Shown one piece after another: positions 8,974-17,300 of a stretch of 64,000 bases of DNA. The first letter of the stretch is position 1, and each line of letters begins with the position of its first letter. Where the stretch lies: the NCBI RefSeq assembly GCF_000373485.1, contig NZ_KB891590.1, positions 13,610 to 77,609 on the forward strand, in the 5' to 3' direction. A model generated the notes under the pieces. It saw only the letters and a list, made by a program, of their open reading frames with translations, made no database searches and was not told the origin of the DNA. Both the position numbers and the translations under genes were made by a program. Origin of the DNA: Dasania marina DSM 21967. Its GTDB lineage: Bacteria; Pseudomonadota; Gammaproteobacteria; Pseudomonadales; Dasaniaceae.

Positions 8974-9423
8974 ATGATTATTAAACCTCTTTGCCTCATC
9001 CATACCACATACGACACCCCATCTCACGCCCTAGAGATGCTTAAAAGTCGCCTATCCTGTGGGTTCCCTAGTCCTGCTGATGACTATTCAGAGACTATGC
9101 CTAGTCTTAGTGAGCTTCTCATAAAACATCCCTCTGCAACCTATCTAGCGAAGGCTCAGGGGGACTCTATGGTTGAAAGAGGAATACTCGACGGCTCACT
9201 TCTAATCGTTGATCGAGCCATTGAATCTCAACATAACTCTACTATCGTCGCATCTATTGCCGGTGAACTAACCATAAAAATCCTAGATCTAAAAACACGA
9301 CAACTTAAACCAGCCAACCCAAAACACGCATCTATACCAATTCCTGAAAACCTTGATGTGATCTGTGAAGGTACAGTTACCTTCTGTATAACTCCACAAG
9401 CTAATTGCGCTTTCTCATGTTAG
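8974..9423 (+). CDS. umuD: UmuD-like self-cleaving subunit of translesion polymerase V
   Basis: 149 residues of the S24/LexA peptidase fold. The autocleavage site CGFPSPADDY has Cys-Gly at residues 29-30, the nucleophile Ser65 lies in GDSM and the general base Lys102 in ELTIKI, with the 37-residue spacing seen in UmuD. RecA-filament-stimulated cleavage would give the active UmuD' form. A LexA box lies just upstream. The stop TAG overlaps the umuC ATG. The location inside a mobile island, next to a cassette cluster, suggests a plasmid-type (rumA/mucA-like) mutagenesis pair rather than the host's core copy. Confidence 0.92.
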   Translation: MIIKPLCLIHTTYDTPSHALEMLKSRLSCGFPSPADDYSETMPSLSELLIKHPSATYLAKAQGDSMVERGILDGSLLIVDRAIESQHNSTIVASIAGELTIKILDLKTRQLKPANPKHASIPIPENLDVICEGTVTFCITPQANCAFSC

Positions 9424-10667
9424 CGCTCGTTGATTGCAATTCATGCTATGCCAGCTGCGAACAAATCTTCCAGCCAGATCTTCGTGGTAAACCTGTAGTA
9501 GTTCTCTCAAATAATGATGGCGTGATAGTTACACGTAACAAAGAAGCTAAAGCACTAGGTATTCCAGACCTTCAACCCTACTTCAAAATCAAAGACCTAT
9601 TACAGAAACATAACGTAACAGTTAGATCATCAAACTATGAACTCTATGGAAGTGTCTCCACGAATATAATGACCTTGCTGGAAACGTTCGGAAATAGTAT
9701 TGAGGTTTATAGCATTGACGAAGCTTTTCTGGATGTAACCGGATTCAACAACCTTATAACTCATGGTCATGACATTAAGAACGCGTGCTGGAAGCAACAA
9801 CGCATGCCTGTATGCGTTGGAATCGCTAGAACTAAGACACTTGCAAAACTTGCCAATCACTTAGCTAAAAAGTCAGATCGACTTAACGGGGTGTGTTTAA
9901 TTGATGATATCGAAAGCTGGAATAAAGTCTTTAGTAAGATTGATACTGGGAAGGTATGGGGAATAGGGTCTCGTATCAGCAAACAAATGAAATTGATGAA
10001 GATCAACACCATTTTAGACCTTAAACAACAATCACCTAAAAGTATGAGGGATAGGTTTGGTGTTGCTGTTGAGCGAACAGTAAATGAACTGAATGGCACT
10101 CCATGCTTAAAACTAGAATCACAACCACCACCCAAGCAACAGATATTCAGCAGTAGATCTTTCAGCAATAAAATAACAACACTACACGAACTTAATGAAA
10201 GCATAGCTAATTACGCAGCAAGGGCAGCAGAGAAACTAAGGGGGCAGAACAGCTTTACGAAGCGTATATACGTCATGATTCAAAGCTCTCGGCATGCATC
10301 GACAGCTTATAACAACAGTCAGTCAGTACCGCTTTTATATCCAACAAACGATAGTCGATTGATAATCAAGGCTGCACAGAAATTAGGAACACGCTTGTTT
10401 AAGGATGGCATCGATTACGCTAAAGCAGGCGTAGGATTGATGGAGCTATCAAATCGAGGCATTAAACAAGCTGACCTCTTCACTCCACAACAGTCAGTTC
10501 AATCTGAATTAACAATGAATACCTTTGATGGCATTAACATACGGTATGGCAAAGGAACTGTATTTATTGGTTCGCAGGGCATTCAACGTCAATGGACAAT
10601 GGCAAGAAGCATGAAATCGCCAGCGTACACAACGAGATTCTCGGATATTCCAGTCATAAAGCTATAG
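9417..10667 (+). CDS. umuC: UmuC-like Y-family DNA polymerase V catalytic subunit
   Basis: 416 residues from ATG 9417, which overlaps the umuD stop by seven bases; the frame is open from a TTG at 9405 but ATG gives the standard start MLALVDCNSCYASCE. The catalytic carboxylates are in LVDCNS (palm) and YSIDEAFLDV, with the steric-gate region NCYASCEQ. The helix-hairpin-helix (VWGIGSRISKQM) and little-finger domains follow, ending with the usual C-terminal clamp-binding region. It performs error-prone lesion bypass with UmuD'2. Length matches the family and no disruption is visible. Co-transcribed with umuD from the LexA-controlled promoter. Confidence 0.93.
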   Translation: MLALVDCNSCYASCEQIFQPDLRGKPVVVLSNNDGVIVTRNKEAKALGIPDLQPYFKIKDLLQKHNVTVRSSNYELYGSVSTNIMTLLETFGNSIEVYSIDEAFLDVTGFNNLITHGHDIKNACWKQQRMPVCVGIARTKTLAKLANHLAKKSDRLNGVCLIDDIESWNKVFSKIDTGKVWGIGSRISKQMKLMKINTILDLKQQSPKSMRDRFGVAVERTVNELNGTPCLKLESQPPPKQQIFSSRSFSNKITTLHELNESIANYAARAAEKLRGQNSFTKRIYVMIQSSRHASTAYNNSQSVPLLYPTNDSRLIIKAAQKLGTRLFKDGIDYAKAGVGLMELSNRGIKQADLFTPQQSVQSELTMNTFDGINIRYGKGTVFIGSQGIQRQWTMARSMKSPAYTTRFSDIPVIKL

Positions 10668-11041
10668 GAAAAACTTGTTGAAATATATCATGGGTAATAA
10701 GCAGAATCGTTTTCATCAGGGCACTTAACATGCTTTAAGTGTAGTAGCTAAAACTTAAACGAGCGTAACTCCTATTCCAATCGCACGGTCGGCTCTGTAC
10801 AAAAGAAGCCGGTCGCCAAAAGTTAAAGTGCCCCATGCTACAATTAAAACCATTTTTTATGTGAAACCTCAACCCAAGAGCGAAATAAAAATAGAAACCG
10901 TATGAAATCAAAAAAAATGTCCTAGCGTTTCGCTTCGTTTTCCTACGCTAAGAAAATAGGAAGTGAAGTGCCAGCCCCCTATGCCTTCGGGAGCAGGAAT
11001 ATTTAATGCAGTCATGATTGTTAGATAATCATCTTAAGGTA
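10668..11041. other. Intergenic stretch after umuC
   Basis: No gene supported. A weak hairpin CACTTAA-CATGCT-TTAAGTG (10722-10741) follows umuC without a U-tract. A GC-rich patch around 10970-11000 with partial self-complementarity precedes the next minus-strand gene's end. Confidence 0.5.
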
Positions 11042-11386
11042 TCACTGTCCGATTCCGTCAGTTCTAGCCAGCAAGCGATTTACAGCAGTATCACCCTCAA
11101 CCCCCCGCTCTTCGTCACTGTCTTCCAGATAATCCAGTTGATCAGAAATCGCTACAGGAATATCTCCACACTCATATAAGACCGACAACTGTCCACCTCT
11201 ATCAATCTTAATATCTTTGATAAATGCACTACCCCACTGATCGCTATCGTTCAACAATTTAGCCATTTTATAAATAGCTAAGAAATAGCCATTAGTCGCA
11301 TCAATTGCAGTAAATCCATCATACCTTTCATTTCTGAAAACATGAGGAAAGTCGGCATAAAGTTTATTTACTAGTAACGTATTCAT
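11042..11386 (-). CDS. Unknown small acidic protein
   Basis: The frame is open up to 11485, but the upstream part overlaps the phosphatase remnant and the protein-like segment starts at MNTLLVNKLYADFPHVF (ATG 11386), giving 114 residues. I do not recognise it. It is acidic and soluble, with no cysteines arranged for metal and no signal peptide. Small acidic proteins that begin this way (pathogen or phage gyrase-type 'FPxVF' openings) are common in phage and plasmid accessory DNA, but no function can be assigned. A weak purine-rich stretch (AAAAAAAGAATAG) is the only ribosome-site candidate. Confidence 0.5.
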   Translation of the reverse strand: MNTLLVNKLYADFPHVFRNERYDGFTAIDATNGYFLAIYKMAKLLNDSDQWGSAFIKDIKIDRGGQLSVLYECGDIPVAISDQLDYLEDSDEERGVEGDTAVNRLLARTDGIGQ

Positions 11387-11456
11387 AGCTATTCTTTTTT
11401 TGATCGTCGTAAAAATAGGTTTACCGTAAATAAACTCCAAAAACGTTAATTTATTT

Positions 11457-11675
11457 TTATAAACAGTCGTGTCGATGCAGTTCACAGTGAGTCACCCTGT
11501 CCACTAAATCACCGACTGAGATTATTCTGTCGATTTTATTGTTAAAGTATATTTCCGCTAGGCCCTGGTTAAATGTGTCAAGGTGACCATGTATGTCGCC
11601 GACAAAGAAATCTCTGCCATTTTAGTTTTTAGGTAGTGTTAATAACGGCTTTTTTACATCGAGTAAGCCACTCAT
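11457..11675 (-). pseudogene. Truncated PPP-type metallophosphatase remnant
   Basis: From ATG 11675 the minus strand reads MSGLLDVKKPLLTLPKN, then an in-frame TAA, then in the same frame GRDFFVGDIHGHLDTF and DRIISVGDLVDR. GDIHG and GDLVDR are the first two metal-binding motifs of PPP-family (ApaH/PrpA-like) phosphatases. After GDLVDR the similarity stops and the frame ends at 11457. The remaining motifs (GNHE, H) are absent, so this is a 5' remnant with an additional nonsense codon. Confidence 0.75.
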
Positions 11676-11676
11676 A

Positions 11677-12183
11677 CTAAAAAAAAGTATAGGCTGATTT
11701 AGCATCAACTGTCTTTCTTGTTCCTTGTCCTACTAATATATAGCACGTATTTTTTGTCTCAAACACGCAGTTATCGTGTAGTTTTTGCAGCAACGTTGTT
11801 CGGACCCAGTTCCCTAGTTCGAAACCAGGATGAATCGTCGCTAAAATACATTCAGCTTTTACCACGGCAGGCAACGACCCTTCAGGTACATCAATCCCTT
11901 CAGGAATCTCAAGGTCCCACCAGCACCACCCTGATACAGCTGTAACGTTTTTATCTGTCTTCTTTCTCCATGTCTCATATATCTCTTCGAATTCATCGAT
12001 AGAGATACCGTAATCGCAAGCATCACCAACATCATTCAGCACACCGCTTAAACGCTTTACTTCGTTAAAGAGCGGAGAATCAAGAATTTTCATGAATTCA
12101 ATCTCCGCTCCACTCTCTAATAACTCTTCTACATCTTTTTTTGTTTTAATGCTAGAAGATTTTATCTTTTTCTTATCGCTCAT
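11677..12183 (-). CDS. Unknown protein, intact member of a duplicated family
   Basis: 168 residues from ATG 12183 (MSDKKKIKSSS), which has GAGG nine bases upstream; the frame extends to 12195 without a better start. The N-terminus is Lys-rich, and the middle carries KTDKNVTAVSGWCWWDLEIP followed by a C-terminal CYILVGQGTRKTVDAKS. Both segments recur in the decayed copy at 12213-12621, so they define a family that I cannot name. The globular look with conserved Trp/Cys suggests a small enzyme-like or binding domain. No signal peptide. It lies between phosphoesterase remnants in the island. Confidence 0.6.
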   Translation of the reverse strand: MSDKKKIKSSSIKTKKDVEELLESGAEIEFMKILDSPLFNEVKRLSGVLNDVGDACDYGISIDEFEEIYETWRKKTDKNVTAVSGWCWWDLEIPEGIDVPEGSLPAVVKAECILATIHPGFELGNWVRTTLLQKLHDNCVFETKNTCYILVGQGTRKTVDAKSAYTFF

Positions 12184-12212
12184 AAATAACCTCACAAAAA
12201 TTTAAAAAAAGT

Positions 12213-12621
12213 CTATACATCAACGGTCTTGCTAGACCCTATACCCACTAAAAAGTAGCAACTATTCGCTGCCTAAAAATTCAATTATCCCGTAAACTTA
12301 CAAGCAGTGACGTTCTTACAGGTTGAGTATATTAAAAGTCAGAATGGTTTTCTTTTAAAATCTGTAGGCTATAATTATGCTCGGAAATAGCCCCGTCCCG
12401 TCGCGCCAGATTTCTGAATATTCTAAGTTACACCAACACCACTCACTTACTGCCGTGACATTTTTACCCGTTTTTTCTACCAATTTTTCACAGATCGCTT
12501 TGCAACTATCCACTGAGCAGCCAATGTCAGATGTTTCACCTGGCTCGAAACAAATATTTTCAAATTCTTCGATATCGTACAGAAGCGGTGATAACTTCTC
12601 CCAGTCGTTGTCTTCTATCAT
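12213..12621 (-). pseudogene. Decayed paralogue of the 11677-12183 gene
   Basis: ATG 12621 opens MIEDNDWEKLSPLLYD and continues to KTGKNVTAVSEWCWCNLE, clearly related to KTDKNVTAVSGWCWWDLE in the next gene. The first frame ends at 12355, but further on, in another frame, NSCYFLVGIGSSKTVDV matches NTCYILVGQGTRKTVDA of the intact copy, up to a stop at 12213. The segment between the two matches is shortened, so this copy has lost part of its middle and its frame. The ATG follows directly after the stop (TGA) of the phosphoesterase remnant. Confidence 0.75.
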
Positions 12622-12837
12622 TCAATAACAACGCTCCAGCGTAATCATTAAGTGCTCTAAACACCTTGTGTCGTCAGTGTTGGAGTAACCAAATTGATTG
12701 CTATATAGCTCAGTTGTTCCAATTCTGAAGCTGGAAGACCAGTGGTTATGGCCTTACATGAATACAAAGGGCTGATGCTTTTCGATCAACCATTTTAAGT
12801 CGTTGACGCAATATGGATATACGTAATTAAATACTTC
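12622..12837 (-). pseudogene. Phosphoesterase C-terminal fragment (paralogue of next gene)
   Basis: Translated on the minus strand, this stretch gives NDLKWLIEKHQPFVFM, an in-frame TAA, then GHNHWSSSFRIGTTELYSNQ. The intact neighbour (12836-13834) ends NDLEWIVEKHKIDLWLY GHNHWSTSFTLKKTRFYSNQ. Only the last third of the gene remains. It begins exactly at the stop codon of the intact copy and contains a nonsense codon just before the GHNHW metal motif, so it is not functional. Confidence 0.85.
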
Positions 12838-13834
12838 ATAGCAATATCTTTAAATTTTCGTCGTGCCCAGTTTGTTCACGAGGATAGCCGGGCTGATTAG
12901 AATAAAAACGCGTTTTCTTGAGCGTAAAACTGGTACTCCAGTGATTGTGACCGTAAAGCCACAGGTCAATTTTATGCTTCTCAACAATCCATTCCAAATC
13001 ATTATTAAAGTACGTCGTCACTGCATCAACCTCAAAATGAGGATGCACGCACTCGATTACCCCTGGAAAGTGCGTCACAATTACTGTTTTTCCGAAAAAC
13101 GGCTTTGCTAGCTCAGTATCAAGCCAATTAACGTCTATTTTTTGCCACGACGCCATCTGCTTAGGAGTCAAAGCGAAACCGTTATTTGTAATTTCCCTAA
13201 AGTCGTTTAAAAAATATTTAGCGGTATTAAGTGCTAATTTTTCAAGTTCAGGACCGAATGTGGTGAAGTCTGACCACAATGTGCATCCCAAAAACTTGAT
13301 GCCGTCGATAACAACAGAATCACGATTCAAAAAATGAAGGTTATCGACTGTCTTTGCGACACTTCTAAATGTTTTATCAAGCGTATCTTTAGCTAAATTT
13401 GGATTGTAGTATTCGTGGTTTCCTGGCACAAAAATGAAATGAGTATCAGGATATAGTTCAGCAAGTCCTTTAATATAATTTATAGCATACTCGCCGACGC
13501 CAATGTCGCCTGCAAAAACGGCAACTTTTTCACCCCGATTAACATAGTTGTAATTTTCACGACGAAACTCATTATGAATATCGCTTTGCAAACTGATAAA
13601 TTTTTTATTACCGCCTTCATCCGCCTCTTTGCTTTCTTGATCGCCAGTATACAAAGACATTTCATGAAATTTTTCTTTATTAATACTTCTTTTCAGATAT
13701 TCAATCCCGCCATCAACAATGTATGTTTCCCCATTTTTATCGACGTGAGAATTAAAGTCATGCCTGTGCTTGCTCGTTAAAATAGTTCCGTCAGGCGTCC
13801 TTATCTGATTAAGTATTATTTGCTTTTCTTTCAT
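12836..13834 (-). CDS. Calcineurin-like metallophosphoesterase with N-terminal domain
   Basis: 332 residues from ATG 13834 (MKEKQIILNQ), with GAAGAG eight bases upstream; the frame extends to a TTG at 13858. The first 55 residues form a small domain (RTPDGTILTSKHRHDF, YIVDGG) seen in phage and plasmid proteins. The phosphoesterase core follows with all metal motifs: SDIHNE (D-x-H), FAGDIG, GNHEYY, VTHFPG and YGHNHW. Such enzymes hydrolyse phosphodiesters or nucleotides; the substrate cannot be told. No signal peptide, so cytoplasmic. A fragment of a second copy lies directly downstream, and an unrelated PPP-type remnant is 1.2 kb away. Confidence 0.85.
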   Translation of the reverse strand: MKEKQIILNQIRTPDGTILTSKHRHDFNSHVDKNGETYIVDGGIEYLKRSINKEKFHEMSLYTGDQESKEADEGGNKKFISLQSDIHNEFRRENYNYVNRGEKVAVFAGDIGVGEYAINYIKGLAELYPDTHFIFVPGNHEYYNPNLAKDTLDKTFRSVAKTVDNLHFLNRDSVVIDGIKFLGCTLWSDFTTFGPELEKLALNTAKYFLNDFREITNNGFALTPKQMASWQKIDVNWLDTELAKPFFGKTVIVTHFPGVIECVHPHFEVDAVTTYFNNDLEWIVEKHKIDLWLYGHNHWSTSFTLKKTRFYSNQPGYPREQTGHDENLKILL

Positions 13835-14234
13835 ATTTAACTCTTCATAGCTAACCAATTACAGGTAAAAACACAGAAAAAATCTACAATCTTTTCACAA
13901 CCCTACAGACAAAAACCGACAAAATATTACTAAAACCATAATCATTCATACACTTTTCTTTCGCCACCAAAATTAAACAAGCCTGCCTTAATCTTATAAT
14001 CAACAAACAAACTCAACCAGATCACTACACACAACACCCAAACCAAGACAACAAACATTCAATCAAAGAAAACGAAAAAAATCAAACATTATTATAAAAA
14101 ATAAATTTAATTAGAGCTAAATAAATATTAATTATTTAACTCTAATTAAATTGAAAAACAAAAATATTCTTGACAGAAAACAATAATGAACGAAATATAT
14201 ATAGGATTAACGCACAAAAAAATAAGGATTTAAA
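13835..14234. other. AT-rich intergenic region with 19-bp inverted repeat and promoter
   Basis: Strongly AT-rich. Bases 14106-14124 (TTTAATTAGAGCTAAATAA) and 14132-14150 form an inverted repeat with one mismatch and a 7-nt loop. TTGACA at 14170-14175 with TATA-rich DNA around 14194-14201 is a plausible promoter for the gene at 14235. The inverted repeat lies 20 bp upstream of the -35, so it could be an operator or a terminator of leftward transcripts. Confidence 0.55.
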
Positions 14235-15017
14235 ATGCACAAACTAAAACCAAAAATTGAAAATATAAATAGCAACAAAGTATATATTTTAAAAAACAAC
14301 AACCACATTAAAAACATCGAAGTAAAGATTGGCGTATATATAACATTAAGCAGGCACACCAATTATTACTACATAGGCGAATCATCAAATATTGACATGA
14401 GACAAAGGGTAAGTGAAAACTTAAAAACCTACGAAGCACTATATTTTTTATCTATTAACGAAAAACTAACAAAGAAAGAGTTACTATACCTAGAGCTTTT
14501 AACAATATATATAGCAAAGGAATCAGGCTACTCTATAACCAACAAGCAGCAACCAAGCAAATCAATAGAACGCAGCCTATCATTAAAAGAAATAAATAAA
14601 CTCGAACTATTATTCTCAAACCATATAAAAATTCTCAGACAAAAAAAATTATTTATAGTGGATACCAATTACCATTACACCCACTTTTTCGGAATTACAA
14701 ATGTACTTGCTAAAGGAGTAATGGAAAAAGACGGTACTATAACAATACAACCTGGCAGTAGCATAAAACTCGAGGAATCAATCAGCTTCCCCAAAAAAGC
14801 AAAGAAATTAAAGGAAGAACTAATTAAAGATAAAATCATAGAAAAAAGAGGAAATCACCTCGTGGCCATTACTCCAATAAAAGGTCTTTCCTGCTCACTA
14901 TCAGCTTCACTAGTGGCAGGAACAGCAAGAAGCTCAGGACAAAATTCAGGGAATTGCTGGAGAGAAGGACAAACACCTACTAGCTACCTGTATGATATTA
15001 ACGAGACACGTCGCTAA
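14235..15017 (+). CDS. GIY-YIG-like nuclease fused to DUF4357 domain
   Basis: 260 residues with AAGGATTT before the ATG. Residues about 33-57 (GVYITLSRHTNYYYIGESSN then R) match a GIY-YIG nuclease opening: the paired aromatic motifs, Gly and the following Arg. The C-terminal third (KLKEELIKDKIIE to SLSASLVAGTARSSGQNSGNCW) is a DUF4357 domain, with its Ser-rich loop and terminal Trp. Proteins of this architecture are nucleic-acid enzymes of unknown role, often carried on islands and near restriction genes. The gene is much more AT-rich than the flanking chromosome, which points to recent transfer. Confidence 0.7.
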   Translation: MHKLKPKIENINSNKVYILKNNNHIKNIEVKIGVYITLSRHTNYYYIGESSNIDMRQRVSENLKTYEALYFLSINEKLTKKELLYLELLTIYIAKESGYSITNKQQPSKSIERSLSLKEINKLELLFSNHIKILRQKKLFIVDTNYHYTHFFGITNVLAKGVMEKDGTITIQPGSSIKLEESISFPKKAKKLKEELIKDKIIEKRGNHLVAITPIKGLSCSLSASLVAGTARSSGQNSGNCWREGQTPTSYLYDINETRR

Positions 15018-15044
15018 ACTTAAGATTAAAAAACATCACCAACA

Positions 15045-15470
15045 ATGCCATCTTCTAGAAAGAACATAAATATGATCGAAAAAATCACTAAGACTACAGA
15101 GCACATTCAGTTAATGGAACAATTCCCCAGCCTAGGGCTAAATAGATTAAACCCTTATATGCTCTCATTGCCACTTGGCTGGATGAAATCTGTCACTGAA
15201 ATTTGTCAATTATTGAGTGACTACAAAAAAGAAACGGGAAACCAGGTTAAAGTAACTCAGATAAAAGAAAAATTTGGCTCACTTCGGTTTTACTATCGAG
15301 CGCCAAAACAACCCGCTCAACTCTACGAGACAATAGAACAACTTTGCTTAATGACGGAAGAGATATGTGCATATTGTGGAAGCAAAGGAAAAATAAAACA
15401 CCAAGATGGATACTATATGATGGCTGTTTGTGATAAGCATTACATACCTGATGAGACTGACTATGATTAG
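15045..15470 (+). CDS. Small zinc-ribbon-like protein of phage/island type
   Basis: 141 residues; a second ATG at 15072 is an alternative start, as neither has a strong ribosome site. VTQIKEKFGSLRFYYR in the middle and the CAYCGSKG pair followed by Cys-x-x-His (VCDKH) near the end are typical of a widespread uncharacterised phage/plasmid protein family with a C-terminal zinc-binding patch. The first 60 residues are helical. It follows the GIY-YIG gene by 27 bp in the same direction, and its stop TAG overlaps the ATG of a small ORF, so the three may be one transcript. Function unknown. Confidence 0.65.
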   Translation: MPSSRKNINMIEKITKTTEHIQLMEQFPSLGLNRLNPYMLSLPLGWMKSVTEICQLLSDYKKETGNQVKVTQIKEKFGSLRFYYRAPKQPAQLYETIEQLCLMTEEICAYCGSKGKIKHQDGYYMMAVCDKHYIPDETDYD

Positions 15471-15597
15471 TCTCTACGAGCTTGATCAAGAAATTAAGCA
15501 CCTATCACCTAGCTCTAAGTTTACATACATTAGCATTGGCCATTTTCTTCAATATTGCTTTCACATTGCCAAGGATGGAGTAATGATGATCAGTTGA
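15463..15597 (+). CDS. Possible 44-residue translationally coupled ORF
   Basis: ATG 15463 overlaps the preceding stop (ATGATTAG) and opens 44 codons, MISLYELDQEIKHLSPSSK onwards, ending at TGA 15595-15597. The arrangement suggests coupling, and the composition looks protein-like. No recognisable family. It could also be the 5' remnant of a longer gene. Confidence 0.4.
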   Translation: MISLYELDQEIKHLSPSSKFTYISIGHFLQYCFHIAKDGVMMIS

Positions 15598-15644
15598 GCC
15601 CCCTCTTTCTAAAAAACTTACTCAATTAATCGAGGAGATTAACA

Positions 15645-15701
15645 GTGGCAAATAACTTTAAAGTTCCTGTTAGTCGTTTTAATCGTGAACTCAGAAAATG
15701 A
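15645..15701 (+). pseudogene. Remnant start of a small gene (18 codons)
   Basis: A strong GAGGAGA ribosome site precedes GTG 15645, which reads VANNFKVPVSRFNRELRK and then stops. Such a good initiation region for 18 codons suggests a truncated gene. The downstream DNA shows no continuing frame that I can join with confidence. Confidence 0.35.
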
Positions 15702-16079
15702 ATATAAGTCATCGAAGATCCACAAAACAACATACTGTCAGAATAACGTCAAACGGAGTGGCGACCGCTGTAATAGCCGCGCCTAGATTATGAAAGCCAG
15801 CTCAGTCTGGATTATTATAACTAAGGTGTAGTGGATGGGCAGTAGTTACGATTAACCCTGATATCAACTGAACTTTTAGTTGTATAAAAATGCCTTATAA
15901 CAACAGCTCATCCATATTGTTTATGTGTAGTGTAAATCTTGGCCTACTGCAGAAATCGACTGTGGAAATAGATATATTTATTGGCTACTCACCTAATATA
16001 AATCATTGGTAGGGGTGAAAAATTTATCCCCTCCCCCTAGATCCTTCTACATTAATCATCTACTGTAAGGAAGCTTAAT
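15702..16079. other. Gene-free stretch
   Basis: No supported open frame on either strand, and no RNA gene or clear repeat. Confidence 0.5.
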
Positions 16080-16274
16080 TCATAAAAAGTACCCTTCCTT
16101 AATTTTATTTAACTCTTCAATCACTTTGAGTTTTCCAGCTTCAGTACTGGAAAATAGCAATGGTGACTTACCATCAAACATTTTTTTATCTGACACTAAC
16201 CACTGATCAGCTTTATTTTCACTACCAAACACACCTATAGCCAACTCTTTTACCTCAACATCAATAACATCCAT
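16080..16274 (-). CDS. Stand-alone ParS/MbcA-like antitoxin domain (DUF2384)
   Basis: 64 residues. VFGSENKADQWLVSDKKMF, then SPLLFSSTEAGK and VIEELNKIKEG, match the toxin-binding C-terminal domain of Xre/MbcA/ParS antitoxins (A..vFGs..kA..WL, sPl.l..t..G...V...L..i..G). Unlike normal antitoxins, it lacks the N-terminal helix-turn-helix. ATG 16274 has AAGGAT eight bases upstream, so it looks expressed. The usual RES-domain toxin partner is absent; the gene upstream (16341-17201) is not a RES protein. It may be a remnant, an anti-toxin without DNA binding, or half of a new pair with its neighbour. Confidence 0.65.
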   Translation of the reverse strand: MDVIDVEVKELAIGVFGSENKADQWLVSDKKMFDGKSPLLFSSTEAGKLKVIEELNKIKEGYFL

Positions 16275-16340
16275 AATAATATCCTTATCTGTAATTTCTT
16301 AAGACGATTTATGTCTATTCTTAAAATTTAACACATAGAA

Positions 16341-17201
16341 CTAGAACTTTTTTCTACCAGCCCCCACTCTCTTACCACCGCTATTTGATCTAACCGCTCT
16401 CTCAGATCTCAAAAATGCTTCAGCTCGAAGTAAAATTGCAATTTTTATAAATTTTATGTTTTCAACTTCTACTGGAATTTTTGGAAATAGCTTTATTTCT
16501 TTATTCAATATCGAGTTATCACTATAGCTAGCACTAGGCCTTGAATCTAGCTTCTCTAAAATTAGTTCTTTTTCAAAAACTGTTAATCCTTCATTATCAG
16601 CAAACTTACGAACCTCTATTAAGAGGCTATGGAGAGTTTCAGTTTGATAGCTTATCCGTAGTTTCGTTAATGTTTCTGTATATAGATCTTTACCTCTTAA
16701 TGCTCTTTTATATGATGCAGTCCCATTTTTATGTATAGAGCAATTTTTATCTTTGCCTGGCTCTATTTCTCGCCAGCATAAATTACAAACACCTTCAGTT
16801 CTATTGTATTTATTAACATCGACTCTAATATTCGTCAAATGACTCTTAATAGAGTCACAAAAATAGGCAACATTTATTAGTGAATACAGATATTTATATT
16901 CGTCAGGGTATTCAAAATCCGAAAACATACCCCTTTCCATCAACTTATTTTCAAAATGCACCCTCCAACGCTTACCAAACTCAGCTAACTTCCTCCATGT
17001 ATTACACGCTTTAGAACGAAAAAATAAACTTTCGTCTTCGACAAAAGCATTTAAATATTGGTGTTTTTTTTCATCTATAAAAGCCCATAGTACTGCTGGA
17101 TTAACAGGGCTATCTATATTTTCAATCAGATAAACTGACAGCTCATCTGTAACCTCTTCACCTAAGAAAGCAACTAAATACTGTATGTTTTTATATTCCA
17201 T
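16341..17201 (-). CDS. Unknown protein with putative zinc finger
   Basis: 286 residues, no family recognised. The middle holds CNLCWREIEPGKDKNCSIH, a Cys-x2-Cys ... Cys-x2-His arrangement that may bind zinc, and the C-terminus is strongly basic (GGKRVGAGRKKF), as in DNA-binding or small-terminase-like proteins. The remainder is helical with many aromatic residues. No signal peptide or membrane segment. No clear ribosome site before ATG 17201. It is 66 bp upstream of, and co-directional with, the orphan ParS-like gene, and divergent from the xis/int pair. Confidence 0.55.
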   Translation of the reverse strand: MEYKNIQYLVAFLGEEVTDELSVYLIENIDSPVNPAVLWAFIDEKKHQYLNAFVEDESLFFRSKACNTWRKLAEFGKRWRVHFENKLMERGMFSDFEYPDEYKYLYSLINVAYFCDSIKSHLTNIRVDVNKYNRTEGVCNLCWREIEPGKDKNCSIHKNGTASYKRALRGKDLYTETLTKLRISYQTETLHSLLIEVRKFADNEGLTVFEKELILEKLDSRPSASYSDNSILNKEIKLFPKIPVEVENIKFIKIAILLRAEAFLRSERAVRSNSGGKRVGAGRKKF

Positions 17202-17300
17202 ATATTCAAAACGTCATATTTTTAAGAGCCACCTAGCCTACAGAATCAGATGTGATAATTACACTTATCAATGCAAATATATTCACATCGAAGGTGCTTA

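Noticed and set aside
10722-10741. Hairpin after umuC as a terminator
   Set aside because: Only 7-bp AT-rich stem and no T-tract; not supported.
10930-11040. Fourth attC-like site after the gene at 11042
   Set aside because: CTAACAA is present at one end, but no GTTRRRY partner and no convincing fold.
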